64,000 nucleotides of DNA, from NCBI RefSeq assembly GCF_012641265.1, contig NZ_JABAHZ010000004.1, positions 558,001 through 622,000 on the forward strand. The letters run 5' to 3'. The notes beneath the pieces are model-generated. The model was not told the origin of the DNA. It was given only the letters and a program-made list of their open reading frames with translations, and did not search any database. This DNA comes from Chitinophaga eiseniae. GTDB taxonomy: Bacteria > Bacteroidota > Bacteroidia > Chitinophagales > Chitinophagaceae. Position 1 is the first letter of the stretch, and each line of letters begins with the position of its first letter. The position numbers and the translations under genes were made by a program. Positions 1-9,682 of the stretch are shown here, one piece after another.

Positions 1-846
1 GGGGCGGTGATAGTAGCTTTGCATCATGAGCAACGCATGACTAAAATGGGGGGGCTCCGAAAGCTATTGCCTGGCGTGTATGGGGTATTCCTGGTCGGTT
101 GCGCTTCACTGGCGGCTATTCCCTTTGTAACCGCTGGTTTTTATAGCAAAGACCAGATCATTTGGTTGTCGTTGTCTGCTACACACGGGCATGTGGCCCT
201 CTGGCTGGCAGCCTTGCTGGGCGCCTTGCTCACAGGTATGTATACCTTCCGTATGTTTTTCCTGGTATTTTACGGAGAAGCCAAAACAGCGGTGCACCAC
301 CGGCCTGGTAAAAGCATGATGATCCCCTTGTATATACTCGCTGTTTTATCAACCATAGCCGGATTTATAGAACTGCCACATACGATGGGGCATGTAACAC
401 TTTTCAGCAATTGGTTACATCCCGTATTGCCTGCAGTCACGGTAATAAACGACAGTAATGCTATGGAGTGGACGTCTCAGGCCATGTCTGCCCTGCTGGC
501 CATAGGAGGCATCGGCCTGGCTTATGCCTGGGTAGTATTGCGCCCGAAAGGAATGTCCGATTTCCTGGAAATGCCGGCGATAGATTGGTTGCGGAAATAT
601 TGGGCCAGGGGCTGGGACTTCGATTATGTGTACAACATTTTACTGGTACATCCTTATATCCACCTGTCGCGCATGAACCGGAAAGACCTGGTGGACAAGC
701 TGTATACCGGCCTGGCTGCGCTGATGGAATGGTGCCATAACGTGCTGGCGCGTACGCAGAGCGGTTTGTTGCGATGGTATATTATGGCAGTAGTGCTGGG
801 CGCTGTAGCGGTGTTGTCGGTACTCATCTGGAGAATATACATATAA
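1..846 (+). CDS. nuoL: NADH-quinone oxidoreductase subunit L, C-terminal part (truncated by window edge)
   Basis: Membrane-arm antiporter-like subunit of respiratory complex I, which couples NADH:quinone electron transfer to proton pumping. The reading frame is open from base 1, so only the last 281 codons are present. The motif ALHHEQ...MGGLRK and the later FYSKDQIIW match the conserved NuoL/ND5 region after the main transmembrane core. Several hydrophobic helices follow, and the protein ends in a final membrane helix (about residues 258-278), as NuoL does with its long lateral helix and last TM. It is followed 23 nt later by nuoM and then nuoN, the usual end of a nuo operon. The true start lies outside the window. 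Confidence 0.96.
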   Translation, partial: GAVIVALHHEQRMTKMGGLRKLLPGVYGVFLVGCASLAAIPFVTAGFYSKDQIIWLSLSATHGHVALWLAALLGALLTGMYTFRMFFLVFYGEAKTAVHHRPGKSMMIPLYILAVLSTIAGFIELPHTMGHVTLFSNWLHPVLPAVTVINDSNAMEWTSQAMSALLAIGGIGLAYAWVVLRPKGMSDFLEMPAIDWLRKYWARGWDFDYVYNILLVHPYIHLSRMNRKDLVDKLYTGLAALMEWCHNVLARTQSGLLRWYIMAVVLGAVAVLSVLIWRIYI

Positions 847-869
847 CTTAAACGACTAAACGAAATAAT

Positions 870-2321
870 ATGATCCTGCTGGTGCTATTAATCGTTCTTT
901 TTGCTGCTGCGTTGCTATCCTGGGTAGCGGGGGCAAAAAGCCATGCAGCGTGCCGCTGGATAGCACTCTGCAGTTTATTGTTCAACCTGGGGATAGTGAT
1001 CCGTATCTGGCTGGCGCACACCGCGATCTCCGGTCGCTGGTGGTACCAGTATAAAGTAGATTGGGTACCGCATTTTGGTATTAGCCTGCACCTGGCCATG
1101 GACGGCCTCAGCCTGCTGATGCTGGCCCTTACCTTTTTCCTGGGAGCGCTGGCTGTGCTCATTTCCTGGAAGGAACTGCAAACAAGAGTAGGGTTTTTTC
1201 ATTTCAACCTGTTGTTTGTACTCTGCGGCATCACCGGTGTTTTCCTTACCATGGACCTGTTCCTCTTTTATTTTTTCTGGGAGATGATGTTGATACCCAT
1301 GTATTTTTTGATAGGGATATGGGGCCATGAGCATCGCGAATATGCGGCCAACAAGTTTTTCCTGTTTACCCAGGCTGGGGGCCTGCTGATGTTGCTGGCC
1401 ATATTGGGACTATATTTTGTGCACGCGGCTAACACCAATGTATATACGTTTAATTATTTCGAGTTGTTGAATACGCCTATGGAGGCGACTACCGCACGCT
1501 GGCTGATGTTAGGATTCCTGGTAGCCTTTTTAGTGAAGCTACCGGCTGTGCCCTTCCACACCTGGTTGCCGGATGCGCATACAGAGGCACCTACCGCCGG
1601 CAGCGTGGTGCTGGCCGGATTGTTATTGAAGACCGGCGCCTATGGTATTCTCCGGTTTGTGTTACCGCTGTTCCCGGCTGCTGCGGCAGAAATAGCACCG
1701 CTGGCGATGTTGCTGGGAGTGGCAGGCATCCTGTATGGCGGCATGCTGGCGTTTGCACAAACAGATCTCAAGCGATTGATTGCCTATACCAGCGTGAGTC
1801 ATATGGGATTTGTGCTGGTCGGGGCATTCGCTTTTAATGAAATAGCCTACCAGGGAGTAGTGATGCAAATGATCACCCATGGTATCAGCACAGGGGCGCT
1901 GTTCATCATTGCCGGCGCTTTGTATGAGCGGATCCATACCCGCAACCTGTGGCAAATGGGAGGGCTCTGGTTACGGATGCCATTAATGGGTAGCGCCGCT
2001 TTGATCTTTGTGATGGCTTCCCTGGGGCTACCGGGCCTGGGCAACTTTATCGCTGAATTCCTGATTCTATTGGGTAGCTGGCCTGCCAGCCACCTGTTTA
2101 CGATCCTGGCTACGATAGGATTGGTGATTGCCACCGCCTATTCCCTGCGCCTGATGCAGAAAGTTTTTTTAGGTCCCTGCGACCGGCAATATGCCATGCG
2201 GGATCTTAACGGGCGTGAATTGGTGATCATCATATCATTGATTATTGCTATCTGCTGGCTGGGCTTTCATCCGCAGCCGGTTCTCAACACCACTCAAAAC
2301 ACCGCTTATGTCATTCGTTGA
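870..2321 (+). CDS. nuoM: NADH-quinone oxidoreductase subunit M
   Basis: Proton-pumping antiporter-like membrane subunit of complex I. At 483 residues it is the usual NuoM length, with about 14 hydrophobic segments. Diagnostic stretches include MDGLSLLML near the N-terminus, the conserved glutamate helix FYFFWEMMLIPMY, and the KLPAVPFHTWLPDAHTEAP signature of the proton-translocating antiporter family followed by the LLKTGAYG lysine helix. ATG at 870 is the only sensible start after the nuoL stop. Its 3' end overlaps nuoN by 14 nt, so the two are probably translationally coupled. Confidence 0.97.
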   Translation: MILLVLLIVLFAAALLSWVAGAKSHAACRWIALCSLLFNLGIVIRIWLAHTAISGRWWYQYKVDWVPHFGISLHLAMDGLSLLMLALTFFLGALAVLISWKELQTRVGFFHFNLLFVLCGITGVFLTMDLFLFYFFWEMMLIPMYFLIGIWGHEHREYAANKFFLFTQAGGLLMLLAILGLYFVHAANTNVYTFNYFELLNTPMEATTARWLMLGFLVAFLVKLPAVPFHTWLPDAHTEAPTAGSVVLAGLLLKTGAYGILRFVLPLFPAAAAEIAPLAMLLGVAGILYGGMLAFAQTDLKRLIAYTSVSHMGFVLVGAFAFNEIAYQGVVMQMITHGISTGALFIIAGALYERIHTRNLWQMGGLWLRMPLMGSAALIFVMASLGLPGLGNFIAEFLILLGSWPASHLFTILATIGLVIATAYSLRLMQKVFLGPCDRQYAMRDLNGRELVIIISLIIAICWLGFHPQPVLNTTQNTAYVIR

Positions 2322-3747
2322 TTTCTTAAGCCTGGGTCCCCTCATTACACTTTGCGCGGCATCGGTCATCGCGATGCTGTTGGTAGCCATCTGGCGTAAT
2401 CACCGCATTGTATACAGCTTTGCTATTATCGCATTTTTGATGTCGATGACGGCGGTGATACCAGCTATTATATACATTCCTCATCCGGTGCCTCCTTTAT
2501 TAGTAATCGATGAATTTTCATTGTTCAATACAGGATTAATACTGACGGCCGGACTGATCATCCTGTTGCTGTCATTTAACTATTTTGAAGAAAGGGAGGA
2601 GCGTAAGGAGGAGTATTACATACTGTTGATACTGGCTACCATTGGGGCATTGGTGCTGGTGGTAAGCCGGCATTTTATGTCGTTGTTCCTGGGATTGGAA
2701 ATACTGAGTATCAGCTTATATGGACTCATTGCGTACTTGCGTGCCCGTGAGCGCTCCGATGAAGCGGGTATTAAATACCTGATGCTGGCGGCATTGTCAT
2801 CGGCGTTCCTGTTGTTTGGAATGGCGCTGGTATACGCTTTTACCGGGCATATGGATTTTCCGGGAATCGGGGCGGCACTACGACAGGCGGGATATTTGCC
2901 GGTAAGCGTCATGGCTGGTTTCGGGATGATGCTGATAGGAGTGGGGTTCAAGTTGGGCGTAGTACCCTTCCACATGTGGGCGCCGGATGTATACGAAGGT
3001 GCGCCGTTGCCCGTAGCGGCGTTTATTGCTACCGTTTCCAAGGGCGCAATGCTGGTATTGCTGATCCGCTTTTACCAGGATATCCAGGGCAACGACTATC
3101 CCATGTTGTGGTGGATGGTGGCTATTATAGCGGTGGCGTCTATGTTTGCCGGCAATTGGCTGGCCCTTACCCAGCAAAATATTAAGCGTATCCTGGCTTA
3201 CTCGTCTATTGCACATATGGGATATATCCTGGTGGCATTTTTGTCGGGCGTGCAAACGGGGCTGGAGGCATTGGCATTTTACCTGGTAGCCTATTTTATT
3301 ACCAGCATAGGCGCTTTTGGCGTAGTGATCGTAATGTCGAGCAGCCTGCAGGATGCAGAAACGATAGCGGATTATAAAGGATTATTCTGGCGTTATCCCT
3401 GGGTGGCCATGGTGTTTACCGTGATGTTGCTATCGCTGGCTGGTATCCCGTTGACAGCAGGTTTTATTGGTAAGTTTTACGTGGTAATGGCCGGGGTAAA
3501 TGGTCATCAATGGTTCCTGCTATTTATGCTGGCTATCAACAGCGTAATAGGTTTGTATTATTACATCCGCCTGGTGGCCACCATGTTTGCAGTCCCCGCA
3601 CCGGGGCAGCAAACAACGGTGGTACCGGCGTTACCTATAGCAGGGAATATCACCCTGGGTATTTTAACGGTATTGTTGATTGGGCTGGGTGTGTATCCCA
3701 CTGCCATGATGCAGCTGATACAGCAAATGATGCGTATTTTAAGCTGA
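2308..3747 (+). CDS. nuoN: NADH-quinone oxidoreductase subunit N
   Basis: Third antiporter-like subunit of the complex I membrane arm, 479 residues, all-helical membrane protein. The family signature KLGVVPFHMWAPDVYEGAP and the following VSKGAML lysine helix are present, as is NIKRILAYSSIAHMGY. The frame stays open upstream inside nuoM, but ATG at 2308 gives a normal NuoN N-terminus and a 14-nt overlap with nuoM, so the upstream extension is rejected. This is the last gene of the nuo operon. It ends exactly where the convergent receptor gene ends (3748), with no spacer and no visible terminator between them. Confidence 0.97.
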   Translation: MSFVDFLSLGPLITLCAASVIAMLLVAIWRNHRIVYSFAIIAFLMSMTAVIPAIIYIPHPVPPLLVIDEFSLFNTGLILTAGLIILLLSFNYFEEREERKEEYYILLILATIGALVLVVSRHFMSLFLGLEILSISLYGLIAYLRARERSDEAGIKYLMLAALSSAFLLFGMALVYAFTGHMDFPGIGAALRQAGYLPVSVMAGFGMMLIGVGFKLGVVPFHMWAPDVYEGAPLPVAAFIATVSKGAMLVLLIRFYQDIQGNDYPMLWWMVAIIAVASMFAGNWLALTQQNIKRILAYSSIAHMGYILVAFLSGVQTGLEALAFYLVAYFITSIGAFGVVIVMSSSLQDAETIADYKGLFWRYPWVAMVFTVMLLSLAGIPLTAGFIGKFYVVMAGVNGHQWFLLFMLAINSVIGLYYYIRLVATMFAVPAPGQQTTVVPALPIAGNITLGILTVLLIGLGVYPTAMMQLIQQMMRILS

Positions 3748-6189
3748 TCATCCTGCCCTGTTTTGTTCATCAGCAGTGCCTGTTTTTCTTTCCCGTGCGG
3801 CCTTGATGCTGGCATTGCCGAACTTATAGCTGAAGAAGAGATTAAAGGTCCTGAACTGCCAGGTATTGAAGATGCCCAGGTTCAGGTTCTTGAATTCTGC
3901 GGCGCCGCGATAGCTTTCATTCCGCAGGATGTTATTATAACTCGCTTTTACGGTCAGCTTCTTATCCAGGAATAATTTCTGTATGCCCAGGTTCAGGTTA
4001 TATTGACTATACCCCCTGAACATACCGAAGATAAATGGAGAACTGTAGTATCCCATCACTTCCATCTTCATATCATACGGCAGGGTGATAGTATTGGTGC
4101 TGCTTACATAGGCATGAAAATTATACCGGCTGAAAGGTTCGCTGGTAGTCGGGTCTTCAAATTTGTACTTGTTATAGGAAAACTCTACGTTATTATCACT
4201 GCTCCACCATTTGGTGACCTGTACCGGGATCGTAAATATCAGGCCGTAGAAATCGGTCTTGTCGTAGTTTCGCTCGGTACTGATAGAGGCTTTGGTACTG
4301 TCGTCCTGGGTAATAAACTCCTCCATCATATCTTTTATCCGGCTATACCGGAAGGTGGCAATATACTTATCCTTCAGGGTGTATGACAGCTCGGCAATAT
4401 TGCTGTATTGTGGCCGCAGGTAAGGATTTCCCCTGAAGTAAGTGTATTTGTCGAGATAGAACATAAATGGATTTAGCTGCCCATAACCCGGACGTTCTAT
4501 CCTGCGGGATAAGGCCAGGCTGAGTTTATTTTTATCATCCAGTTTTTGCTCTATCCCGACATTGGGGAAGAAATCGGTATAGGACCGTTTTACATAGGTG
4601 TCGGTAGTAAAGGAACGCCCGGCCGAACGGGTATTTTCCACCCTCAATCCCAGTTGAACGCCCGTTTTTTGTATTTGCTTTTTAAAGCTGGCATAGGCGG
4701 CATAAATATCTTCCTGGTAATTAAAACGATCGCTCTGTGAGAGGGACGGCTTGTAGGCGCCCTGCATCAGGGAATCAAATCGCAGGTCATTGGTGGTGGT
4801 AACAAAGCTTACTTTGGTGCCGGCTTCCAGTTTTCCCGATGCGCCTATAGGCCAGCTGATATCCGCCTTCAGGCTTTTAATGATTACCTGGGTATTACCG
4901 TCGGTGCGAATACTATTCGGGTTACGGCTCGTATTGGAATGGGTATCATACAGGCTGTCATTCAGCTGCATCAGGCGGTGATTGTTAAACTGGGCATAGT
5001 CTGCATCAAAGCTGATTTCCCGTCCTCCTACGGTATCCAATACCCCTTTGTAATTGAGGTTGAGGGCTATGTTATCGAATTTATTGTTGTTGGTGGTAAG
5101 GCTATGAATGATGGAATCCGGCATCATGTGCTGTTTACCGAGAAAGGCATCACTGAATATTTGATTGCTGAAAGCGTTTTTATAGCCATTGGCCAATATC
5201 CCGATGGTGTGTTTTTCGGTGAGAAAATAATCCAATCCCACTTTCAGGTAGTTATTTTTAAAGCGGTTGCGCTGGAAAATGCTCTGATCCAGGGACGTAA
5301 CACTGCCATCGCCTTCCTGGAACAGCCGGTCATATTGGCGGGTAACCATCCGGGGGTAGTCGCCCTGGTCGAAGTTGCCGAAGAGGTTAAACTTTTCGGT
5401 TCTCCAGTTAATATTCCCGGATACGCCATAGCGGCCATATTTCGACTGGGTAAGCGTGGTGTTGATATTCCCGTTGATACCTGTCAGCTTTCCTTTTTTA
5501 GTTTTAATGTTGATGATGCCCCCATTCCCGGCAGCGTCATATTTGGCAGAAGGACTGGTCAGTATTTCTATCGTGGCAATGCTTTCTCCTGGTGTGGTTT
5601 TTAGGAGGTTCGTGAGTTGTTCTCCGCTGAGGTAGGTCAGTTTGCCATCTATCATTACCGTTACGCTCTGGCCTTTCAGGGTTACGTTTTCGTTGTTGTC
5701 TACCTGTACGCCTGGCGCCCTGCGGAGCAGGTCCAGTGCGGTATTACCGGCGGCGCTCACACTGTTTTCGATATTCATCACTGTTTTACCGGCAGCGGTT
5801 TCGATCAGGGGCTTTTGTGCAGTCACATTCACCGCCTGCAGATTTTTACCCAGCGGCGGCAATGATACATTACCCAGGGCAATGGTTTTATGGGTGGCAT
5901 CTACCTGGAATGGCTTCGTATACGTAGTGGTGTATCCTACCTGGGAGGCCTGGATGAAATAGTGTCCATGAGACACTTGTTGAAAGGCGCAGCTGCCGTT
6001 GTCAGCACTCATTTCTCCCTTAACGAGGGCAGAGTCTTTCACCTTGCGTAGTACCACGCTGGTAAAAGGGAGCGGTTTCCCGCTATTATCCGTTATTGTC
6101 AGTGTAATCTTTCCTGTGATGGGTTGTTGTGCGAACATAGGGGCTACGCAGCAAAAAAGCATTCCCAGGGCGACGATGATTGTTTTCAT
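3748..6189 (-). CDS. TonB-dependent receptor-like outer-membrane beta-barrel protein
   Basis: Outer-membrane protein of 813 residues with an N-terminal signal peptide ending near MFAQQ. Order of domains: a CarboxypepD-regulatory-like beta-sandwich (about 25-110, TDNSGKPLPFTSV), a plug-like region (about 120-235, with LDLLRRAPGVQV, TVMIDGK and AAGNGGIINIKTKKGK), then a long barrel rich in alternating aromatic strands to the C-terminus. This order is that of the Bacteroidota outer-membrane beta-barrel family (OMP_b-brl_3) rather than SusC, since it lacks the SusC linker and no SusD follows. The substrate cannot be told. The gene stands alone on the minus strand, convergent with nuoN and preceded 70 nt upstream by a small secreted-protein gene. 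Confidence 0.88.
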   Translation of the reverse strand: MKTIIVALGMLFCCVAPMFAQQPITGKITLTITDNSGKPLPFTSVVLRKVKDSALVKGEMSADNGSCAFQQVSHGHYFIQASQVGYTTTYTKPFQVDATHKTIALGNVSLPPLGKNLQAVNVTAQKPLIETAAGKTVMNIENSVSAAGNTALDLLRRAPGVQVDNNENVTLKGQSVTVMIDGKLTYLSGEQLTNLLKTTPGESIATIEILTSPSAKYDAAGNGGIINIKTKKGKLTGINGNINTTLTQSKYGRYGVSGNINWRTEKFNLFGNFDQGDYPRMVTRQYDRLFQEGDGSVTSLDQSIFQRNRFKNNYLKVGLDYFLTEKHTIGILANGYKNAFSNQIFSDAFLGKQHMMPDSIIHSLTTNNNKFDNIALNLNYKGVLDTVGGREISFDADYAQFNNHRLMQLNDSLYDTHSNTSRNPNSIRTDGNTQVIIKSLKADISWPIGASGKLEAGTKVSFVTTTNDLRFDSLMQGAYKPSLSQSDRFNYQEDIYAAYASFKKQIQKTGVQLGLRVENTRSAGRSFTTDTYVKRSYTDFFPNVGIEQKLDDKNKLSLALSRRIERPGYGQLNPFMFYLDKYTYFRGNPYLRPQYSNIAELSYTLKDKYIATFRYSRIKDMMEEFITQDDSTKASISTERNYDKTDFYGLIFTIPVQVTKWWSSDNNVEFSYNKYKFEDPTTSEPFSRYNFHAYVSSTNTITLPYDMKMEVMGYYSSPFIFGMFRGYSQYNLNLGIQKLFLDKKLTVKASYNNILRNESYRGAAEFKNLNLGIFNTWQFRTFNLFFSYKFGNASIKAARERKTGTADEQNRAG

Positions 6190-6259
6190 ACGATCGTTTC
6201 CGTTGTTAATTTCTCAAAAGCTATTTCCTGTATATATTGGGTCGGGTCCTTACAATCTA

Positions 6260-6541
6260 CTATTTGCTAATTTTATATTGATCTTCGTAATACTGCAATG
6301 CCATTTTCAGTACACTTTGTATTTGTCCAAGGGGCATTTGTACATTGTCATTTGCTACACATGATTGGGTATTGGCAGTACAGGAAGAGGGAGCCTGGAA
6401 GCTTCCCAGGGTGATCAGGTAGACAGGAAGTTCATCCGGGTTTTTGGCCGAAAGGTGGCCATGGTTTGCTATTTTCCCTCCAAATGCCAACAACAGCATC
6501 ATTAAGGAACTCAGACATAAAAGAATAGCAACTTTTTTCAT
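6260..6541 (-). CDS. Small secreted hypothetical protein (93 aa)
   Basis: I do not recognise this protein. It begins MKKVAILLCLSS with a clear hydrophobic signal segment (residues 3-20), so it is probably exported. The mature part is short and hydrophilic, with two cysteines in the segment SSCTANTQSC that could form a disulfide, and ends in a predicted helix around LKMALQYYEDQYK. It sits between the aspartate kinase gene and the barrel receptor gene on the same strand. Lower confidence because of size and lack of a family match, but codon use and the signal peptide favour a real gene. Confidence 0.55.
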   Translation of the reverse strand: MKKVAILLCLSSLMMLLLAFGGKIANHGHLSAKNPDELPVYLITLGSFQAPSSCTANTQSCVANDNVQMPLGQIQSVLKMALQYYEDQYKISK

Positions 6542-6615
6542 ACCACATTTTTACTAAAGACGAACAGGTACGAAAAAAGTTGCACGGGGAAGGGAAATAA
6601 TTTTACTGGATAAAT

Positions 6616-7884
6616 TTATTTTTTCCAGAGACGTTGTATGGTGGCGGGAGAGCGTTGTTCCAACAGGATGGTATGCCCGTTGCTCAGTTCCTCCAGCAGG
6701 CTGGCCTGATAATAACGTACCGTCAGCAGTTCCAACCCTTCATTATAAACGATTTTGAATTGCTGGTGCAGGGTTTTTATCAGCAGCTCTATTTTTTCCG
6801 GGTTATTATCGATGCAGCAGGAGAAATTGATGGCCCCATTTTGCATCAGGTTGATTTTTACCTTCAATCCATGGAAGATTTCATAAATATCACTGATTTT
6901 ATCTTCGGTAATAAAGGAATAATCTTTTGAAGTAATGTTTAGTAAAACCTGGTTCTTCTTCAGTACGATAATAGGAGGGAGCTGCTTTACGTCGGCAGTT
7001 TCCTTAATAACGGTACCCGGGAGGTTTTTGTCCAGGAAACATTTTACCAGCAAAGGAATTTGTTTGTTCTGGAGCGGTTTAATGGTTTTAGGGTGTATCA
7101 CCTGGGCGCCATAATACGCCATTTCTATCACCTCGCCATAGCTGATTTCCGGGATATTTACGGTATTGGGAAACAGTTTTGGGTCGGCATTTTTTAAGCC
7201 TTCTACGTCTTTCCAGATGGTCTGGCTTTCCGCATCGAGCATATTGGCAAAAACGGCGGCGGAATAGTCACTGCCTTCCCTGCCCAGGGTAACGCTTTCG
7301 TTTTGGTCAGTACTACCTATGAAGCCCTGTGCAATGACAATGTTAGTGCTGTTGAACAGTGGGGCTACTTTTTCGGTCACCTGGCGCTGTGTATAGGCCC
7401 AGTCAATGTTGGCATCCCGGAAGTTGTCGTCTGTCCGGAATACATCCCTTACATCCACCCAGGTATTGGTCAGCCCTATGCTATTGAAAAACGCGCTGAC
7501 AATGGCGGTACTGAGCAACTCACCCAGGCCTACCAGTTGGTCGTAATAATAGTCATAGGTCCGCATGGGCTTTTCTCCCAGCGTCCATTCGGCTTCGGTA
7601 AAGAACTGTTGCAGCTGTGTAAAAAGGGGATGCTGGCGATTGCCCAGCAACGCCTCCGCCACATTGAGGTGATGTTGCTCAATGTTGAACAACAATTGCG
7701 CGGCGATTTCCCTTTTGCGGAGGAAAAAGTTCTCTGCCACCTTTTCCAGCTCATTGGTCGTTTTTGCCATCGCAGAAATAACAATGAGTAGCTTTTCGTC
7801 CGGAAATGACTGTACGATCTGCGCCACTTGCCGGATACGTTCAACACTTTCTAAACTTGCGCCACCAAACTTGAAAACCTTCAT
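6616..7884 (-). CDS. Aspartate kinase
   Basis: Phosphorylates L-aspartate to aspartyl-4-phosphate, first step toward lysine, threonine, methionine and diaminopimelate. 422 residues, monofunctional length. The N-terminal kinase signature KFGGAS (residues 5-10, usually KFGGTS) is followed by LIVISAMAKTTNEL. Later TLGREGSDYSAAVFA and KDVEGLKNADPK are classic amino-acid kinase motifs of the aspartokinase family. The last 110 residues form the regulatory ACT-like region, which suggests allosteric control. It appears monocistronic. The end is followed by a 75-nt spacer before the small secreted protein. Confidence 0.95.
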   Translation of the reverse strand: MKVFKFGGASLESVERIRQVAQIVQSFPDEKLLIVISAMAKTTNELEKVAENFFLRKREIAAQLLFNIEQHHLNVAEALLGNRQHPLFTQLQQFFTEAEWTLGEKPMRTYDYYYDQLVGLGELLSTAIVSAFFNSIGLTNTWVDVRDVFRTDDNFRDANIDWAYTQRQVTEKVAPLFNSTNIVIAQGFIGSTDQNESVTLGREGSDYSAAVFANMLDAESQTIWKDVEGLKNADPKLFPNTVNIPEISYGEVIEMAYYGAQVIHPKTIKPLQNKQIPLLVKCFLDKNLPGTVIKETADVKQLPPIIVLKKNQVLLNITSKDYSFITEDKISDIYEIFHGLKVKINLMQNGAINFSCCIDNNPEKIELLIKTLHQQFKIVYNEGLELLTVRYYQASLLEELSNGHTILLEQRSPATIQRLWKK

Positions 7885-8023
7885 ATGATAGTTTATCTTC
7901 TATTAAAAAATTATTTGGCAAAGTAAGACAAGTTTAGAATTGTTTTAAAATCTGTTTGCAGATAAATGACAGTTCTCTTAAAATAGTGGCATTTCCGTTA
8001 ATTTCGTGATAGAACCTAACGTT

Positions 8024-9034
8024 ATGAATCTTAAGCAAAAAGTTATGACCCTGGATGAATTTACCATCCAGGAGTTGCGTAATTACCCGGGCGCAACAGG
8101 GCAATTATCCGGCTTACTGCGGGATATTGGCTTGGCGGCTAAGCGGGTGAATGTGGAGGTAAATAAGGCAGGTATTGCCGATATCCTGGGGGAAGCCGGT
8201 AAAACCAATGTACAGGGTGAATCGGTAAAGAAACTCGATGAATTTGCCAATGAACAATTCATCAACTCATTAGAAACCAGTATTTACTGCTGTGGTGTGG
8301 CTTCCGAGGAAAACGAAAACTTCATCGCCTTCAATGATGAGCACTCCAAAAAATCCAAATATGTGGTGCTCATGGATCCCCTGGATGGCTCCGGCAATAT
8401 AGATGTCAACGTATCTATCGGTACCATTTTCTCTGTATATCGCCGGCTAACCCCGGAAGGTACGGAATGTGAGCTGGAAGACTTTCTTCAACCCGGTACC
8501 CGGCAGATTGCCGCCGGTTATATCATCTATGGTTCGTCTACGATGATGGTATATGCTACCCGACGCAGTGTACAGGGTTTTACCCTGGATCCATCTATAG
8601 GTGAGTTCTGCCTGTCGCATCCTAACCTCAAATGCCCTCCCGAAAGCGATATTTTCTCCGTGAATGTGGGCTACTACCACCTTTACGAAGCAAAGATCCG
8701 TAAATCGATCGATCATTTTATGGCCAGGAATGAAAACGACCGCATTTACCGCCACCGTTTTGTAGGCTGTATGGTGGCTGAAATACACCGTACCCTGATA
8801 CAGGGCGGTATTTTTATGTACCCTGCTTATGGGAAATGGGTATCCGGCCGCTTAAGGCTGTGTTATGAATGTAACCCCATGTCATTTATCATGGAAAAGG
8901 CGGGCGGCGTGGCCATGGCCAACGGTAAACAACGCTTGCTGGAGCTGAAACCAGCGCAACTGCACCAACGCATACCTATTTTTATCGGGTCCAAAAATAT
9001 GATGGATACCTGGCAGCATATTGTCAACGAATAG
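8024..9034 (+). CDS. fbp: Fructose-1,6-bisphosphatase class I
   Basis: Hydrolyses fructose 1,6-bisphosphate to fructose 6-phosphate in gluconeogenesis. About 336 residues. Visible motifs: CGVASEE (metal-site glutamates), the phosphatase core DPLDGSGNIDVNVSIGT (most relatives have DPLDGSSNID, so the second Ser is Gly here), and the C-terminal KAGGVAMANG substrate/metal loop. ATG at 8024 is chosen; an in-frame GTG at 8006 and an ATG at 8045 (MTLDEF) are alternatives. Divergent from the aspartate kinase gene across about 140 nt, and followed by a strong intrinsic terminator. Confidence 0.95.
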   Translation: MNLKQKVMTLDEFTIQELRNYPGATGQLSGLLRDIGLAAKRVNVEVNKAGIADILGEAGKTNVQGESVKKLDEFANEQFINSLETSIYCCGVASEENENFIAFNDEHSKKSKYVVLMDPLDGSGNIDVNVSIGTIFSVYRRLTPEGTECELEDFLQPGTRQIAAGYIIYGSSTMMVYATRRSVQGFTLDPSIGEFCLSHPNLKCPPESDIFSVNVGYYHLYEAKIRKSIDHFMARNENDRIYRHRFVGCMVAEIHRTLIQGGIFMYPAYGKWVSGRLRLCYECNPMSFIMEKAGGVAMANGKQRLLELKPAQLHQRIPIFIGSKNMMDTWQHIVNE

Positions 9035-9049
9035 GAAAAAGATTTTTAT

Positions 9050-9097
9050 AAAAACGGTGTGGAATGAATACAAAATATTCATTTCACACCGTTTTTA
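9050..9097 (+). terminator. Intrinsic terminator after fbp
   Basis: A 21-bp inverted repeat with one mismatch (AAAAACGGTGTGGAATGAATA against its partner) and a 4-nt loop, followed directly by a run of T. It lies 16 nt after the fbp stop codon. Confidence 0.85.
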
Positions 9098-9193
9098 ATT
9101 TTTGGTATAACAGTTGCTAAACCCCCAGCTGATTTACTAGTCTTATTAAGTACTATTCATTATTTATTTTTAATTATTAACCATTTTAGTTCT

Positions 9194-9682
9194 ATGTCGA
9201 TTTTGAAGAACCAACGGATCTTTTTACTGTTTGTAGCCATGCTGGCTTTTTTCCAGGTAAATGCGTGCTCACGTGTTACCAGCCACCAGGGCGACCATAA
9301 CGGGGAAGGTAGCATGGATGAACAAATCCTCTACTACACCAACAAGTTCCGTCAATCCAAAGGTCTGAAGCCCCTGCAACTCGATGAAACCATCAGTCAG
9401 CAGGCCCGCCGCCACAGCCGCGATATGGCCAACGGCAGCACTGGTTTCGGACACGAAGGATTCGAGGACCGTGTGGCCAACGTATCCAAAAAAATGGGGC
9501 GTGTGAGCAGCGCTGCTGAAAATGTGGCCTATGGCACCCTCGATGCCGAAGCAGTAGTAAACGGCTGGATCAAAAGCCCTGGTCACCGCAGGAATATGCT
9601 GGGTGACTATACCCTGATCGGCATAGGCACGGCAGATAAGGGACGGCTAACTTTCTTTACGCAAGTCTTTATAAAGCAATAA
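9194..9682 (+). CDS. CAP/SCP-domain secreted or lipoprotein
   Basis: Extracytoplasmic CAP-superfamily protein (SCP/PR-1 type, YkwD-like), 162 residues. An N-terminal hydrophobic segment ends in VNAC at residues 22-25, which could be a lipobox, so it may be lipid-anchored. The CAP fold follows: NKFRQSKGLKPLQLDETI, ARRHSRDMA (first conserved His), GFGHEGF, AENVAYG, GWIKSPGHRRNML (second conserved His) and the last strand with FFTQVF. Bacterial CAP proteins mostly have unknown roles. The stop codon is followed at once by long hairpin repeat copy A. Confidence 0.88.
   Translation: MSILKNQRIFLLFVAMLAFFQVNACSRVTSHQGDHNGEGSMDEQILYYTNKFRQSKGLKPLQLDETISQQARRHSRDMANGSTGFGHEGFEDRVANVSKKMGRVSSAAENVAYGTLDAEAVVNGWIKSPGHRRNMLGDYTLIGIGTADKGRLTFFTQVFIKQ

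Noticed and set aside
2245..2307. Upstream in-frame extension of nuoN
   Set aside because: It would overlap nuoM by 77 nt and add residues that the family does not have; ATG at 2308 fits better.
4939..5604. 221-codon open frame on the plus strand
   Set aside because: It is antisense to the barrel receptor gene, has no start context or family match, and follows the codon bias of the real minus-strand gene.
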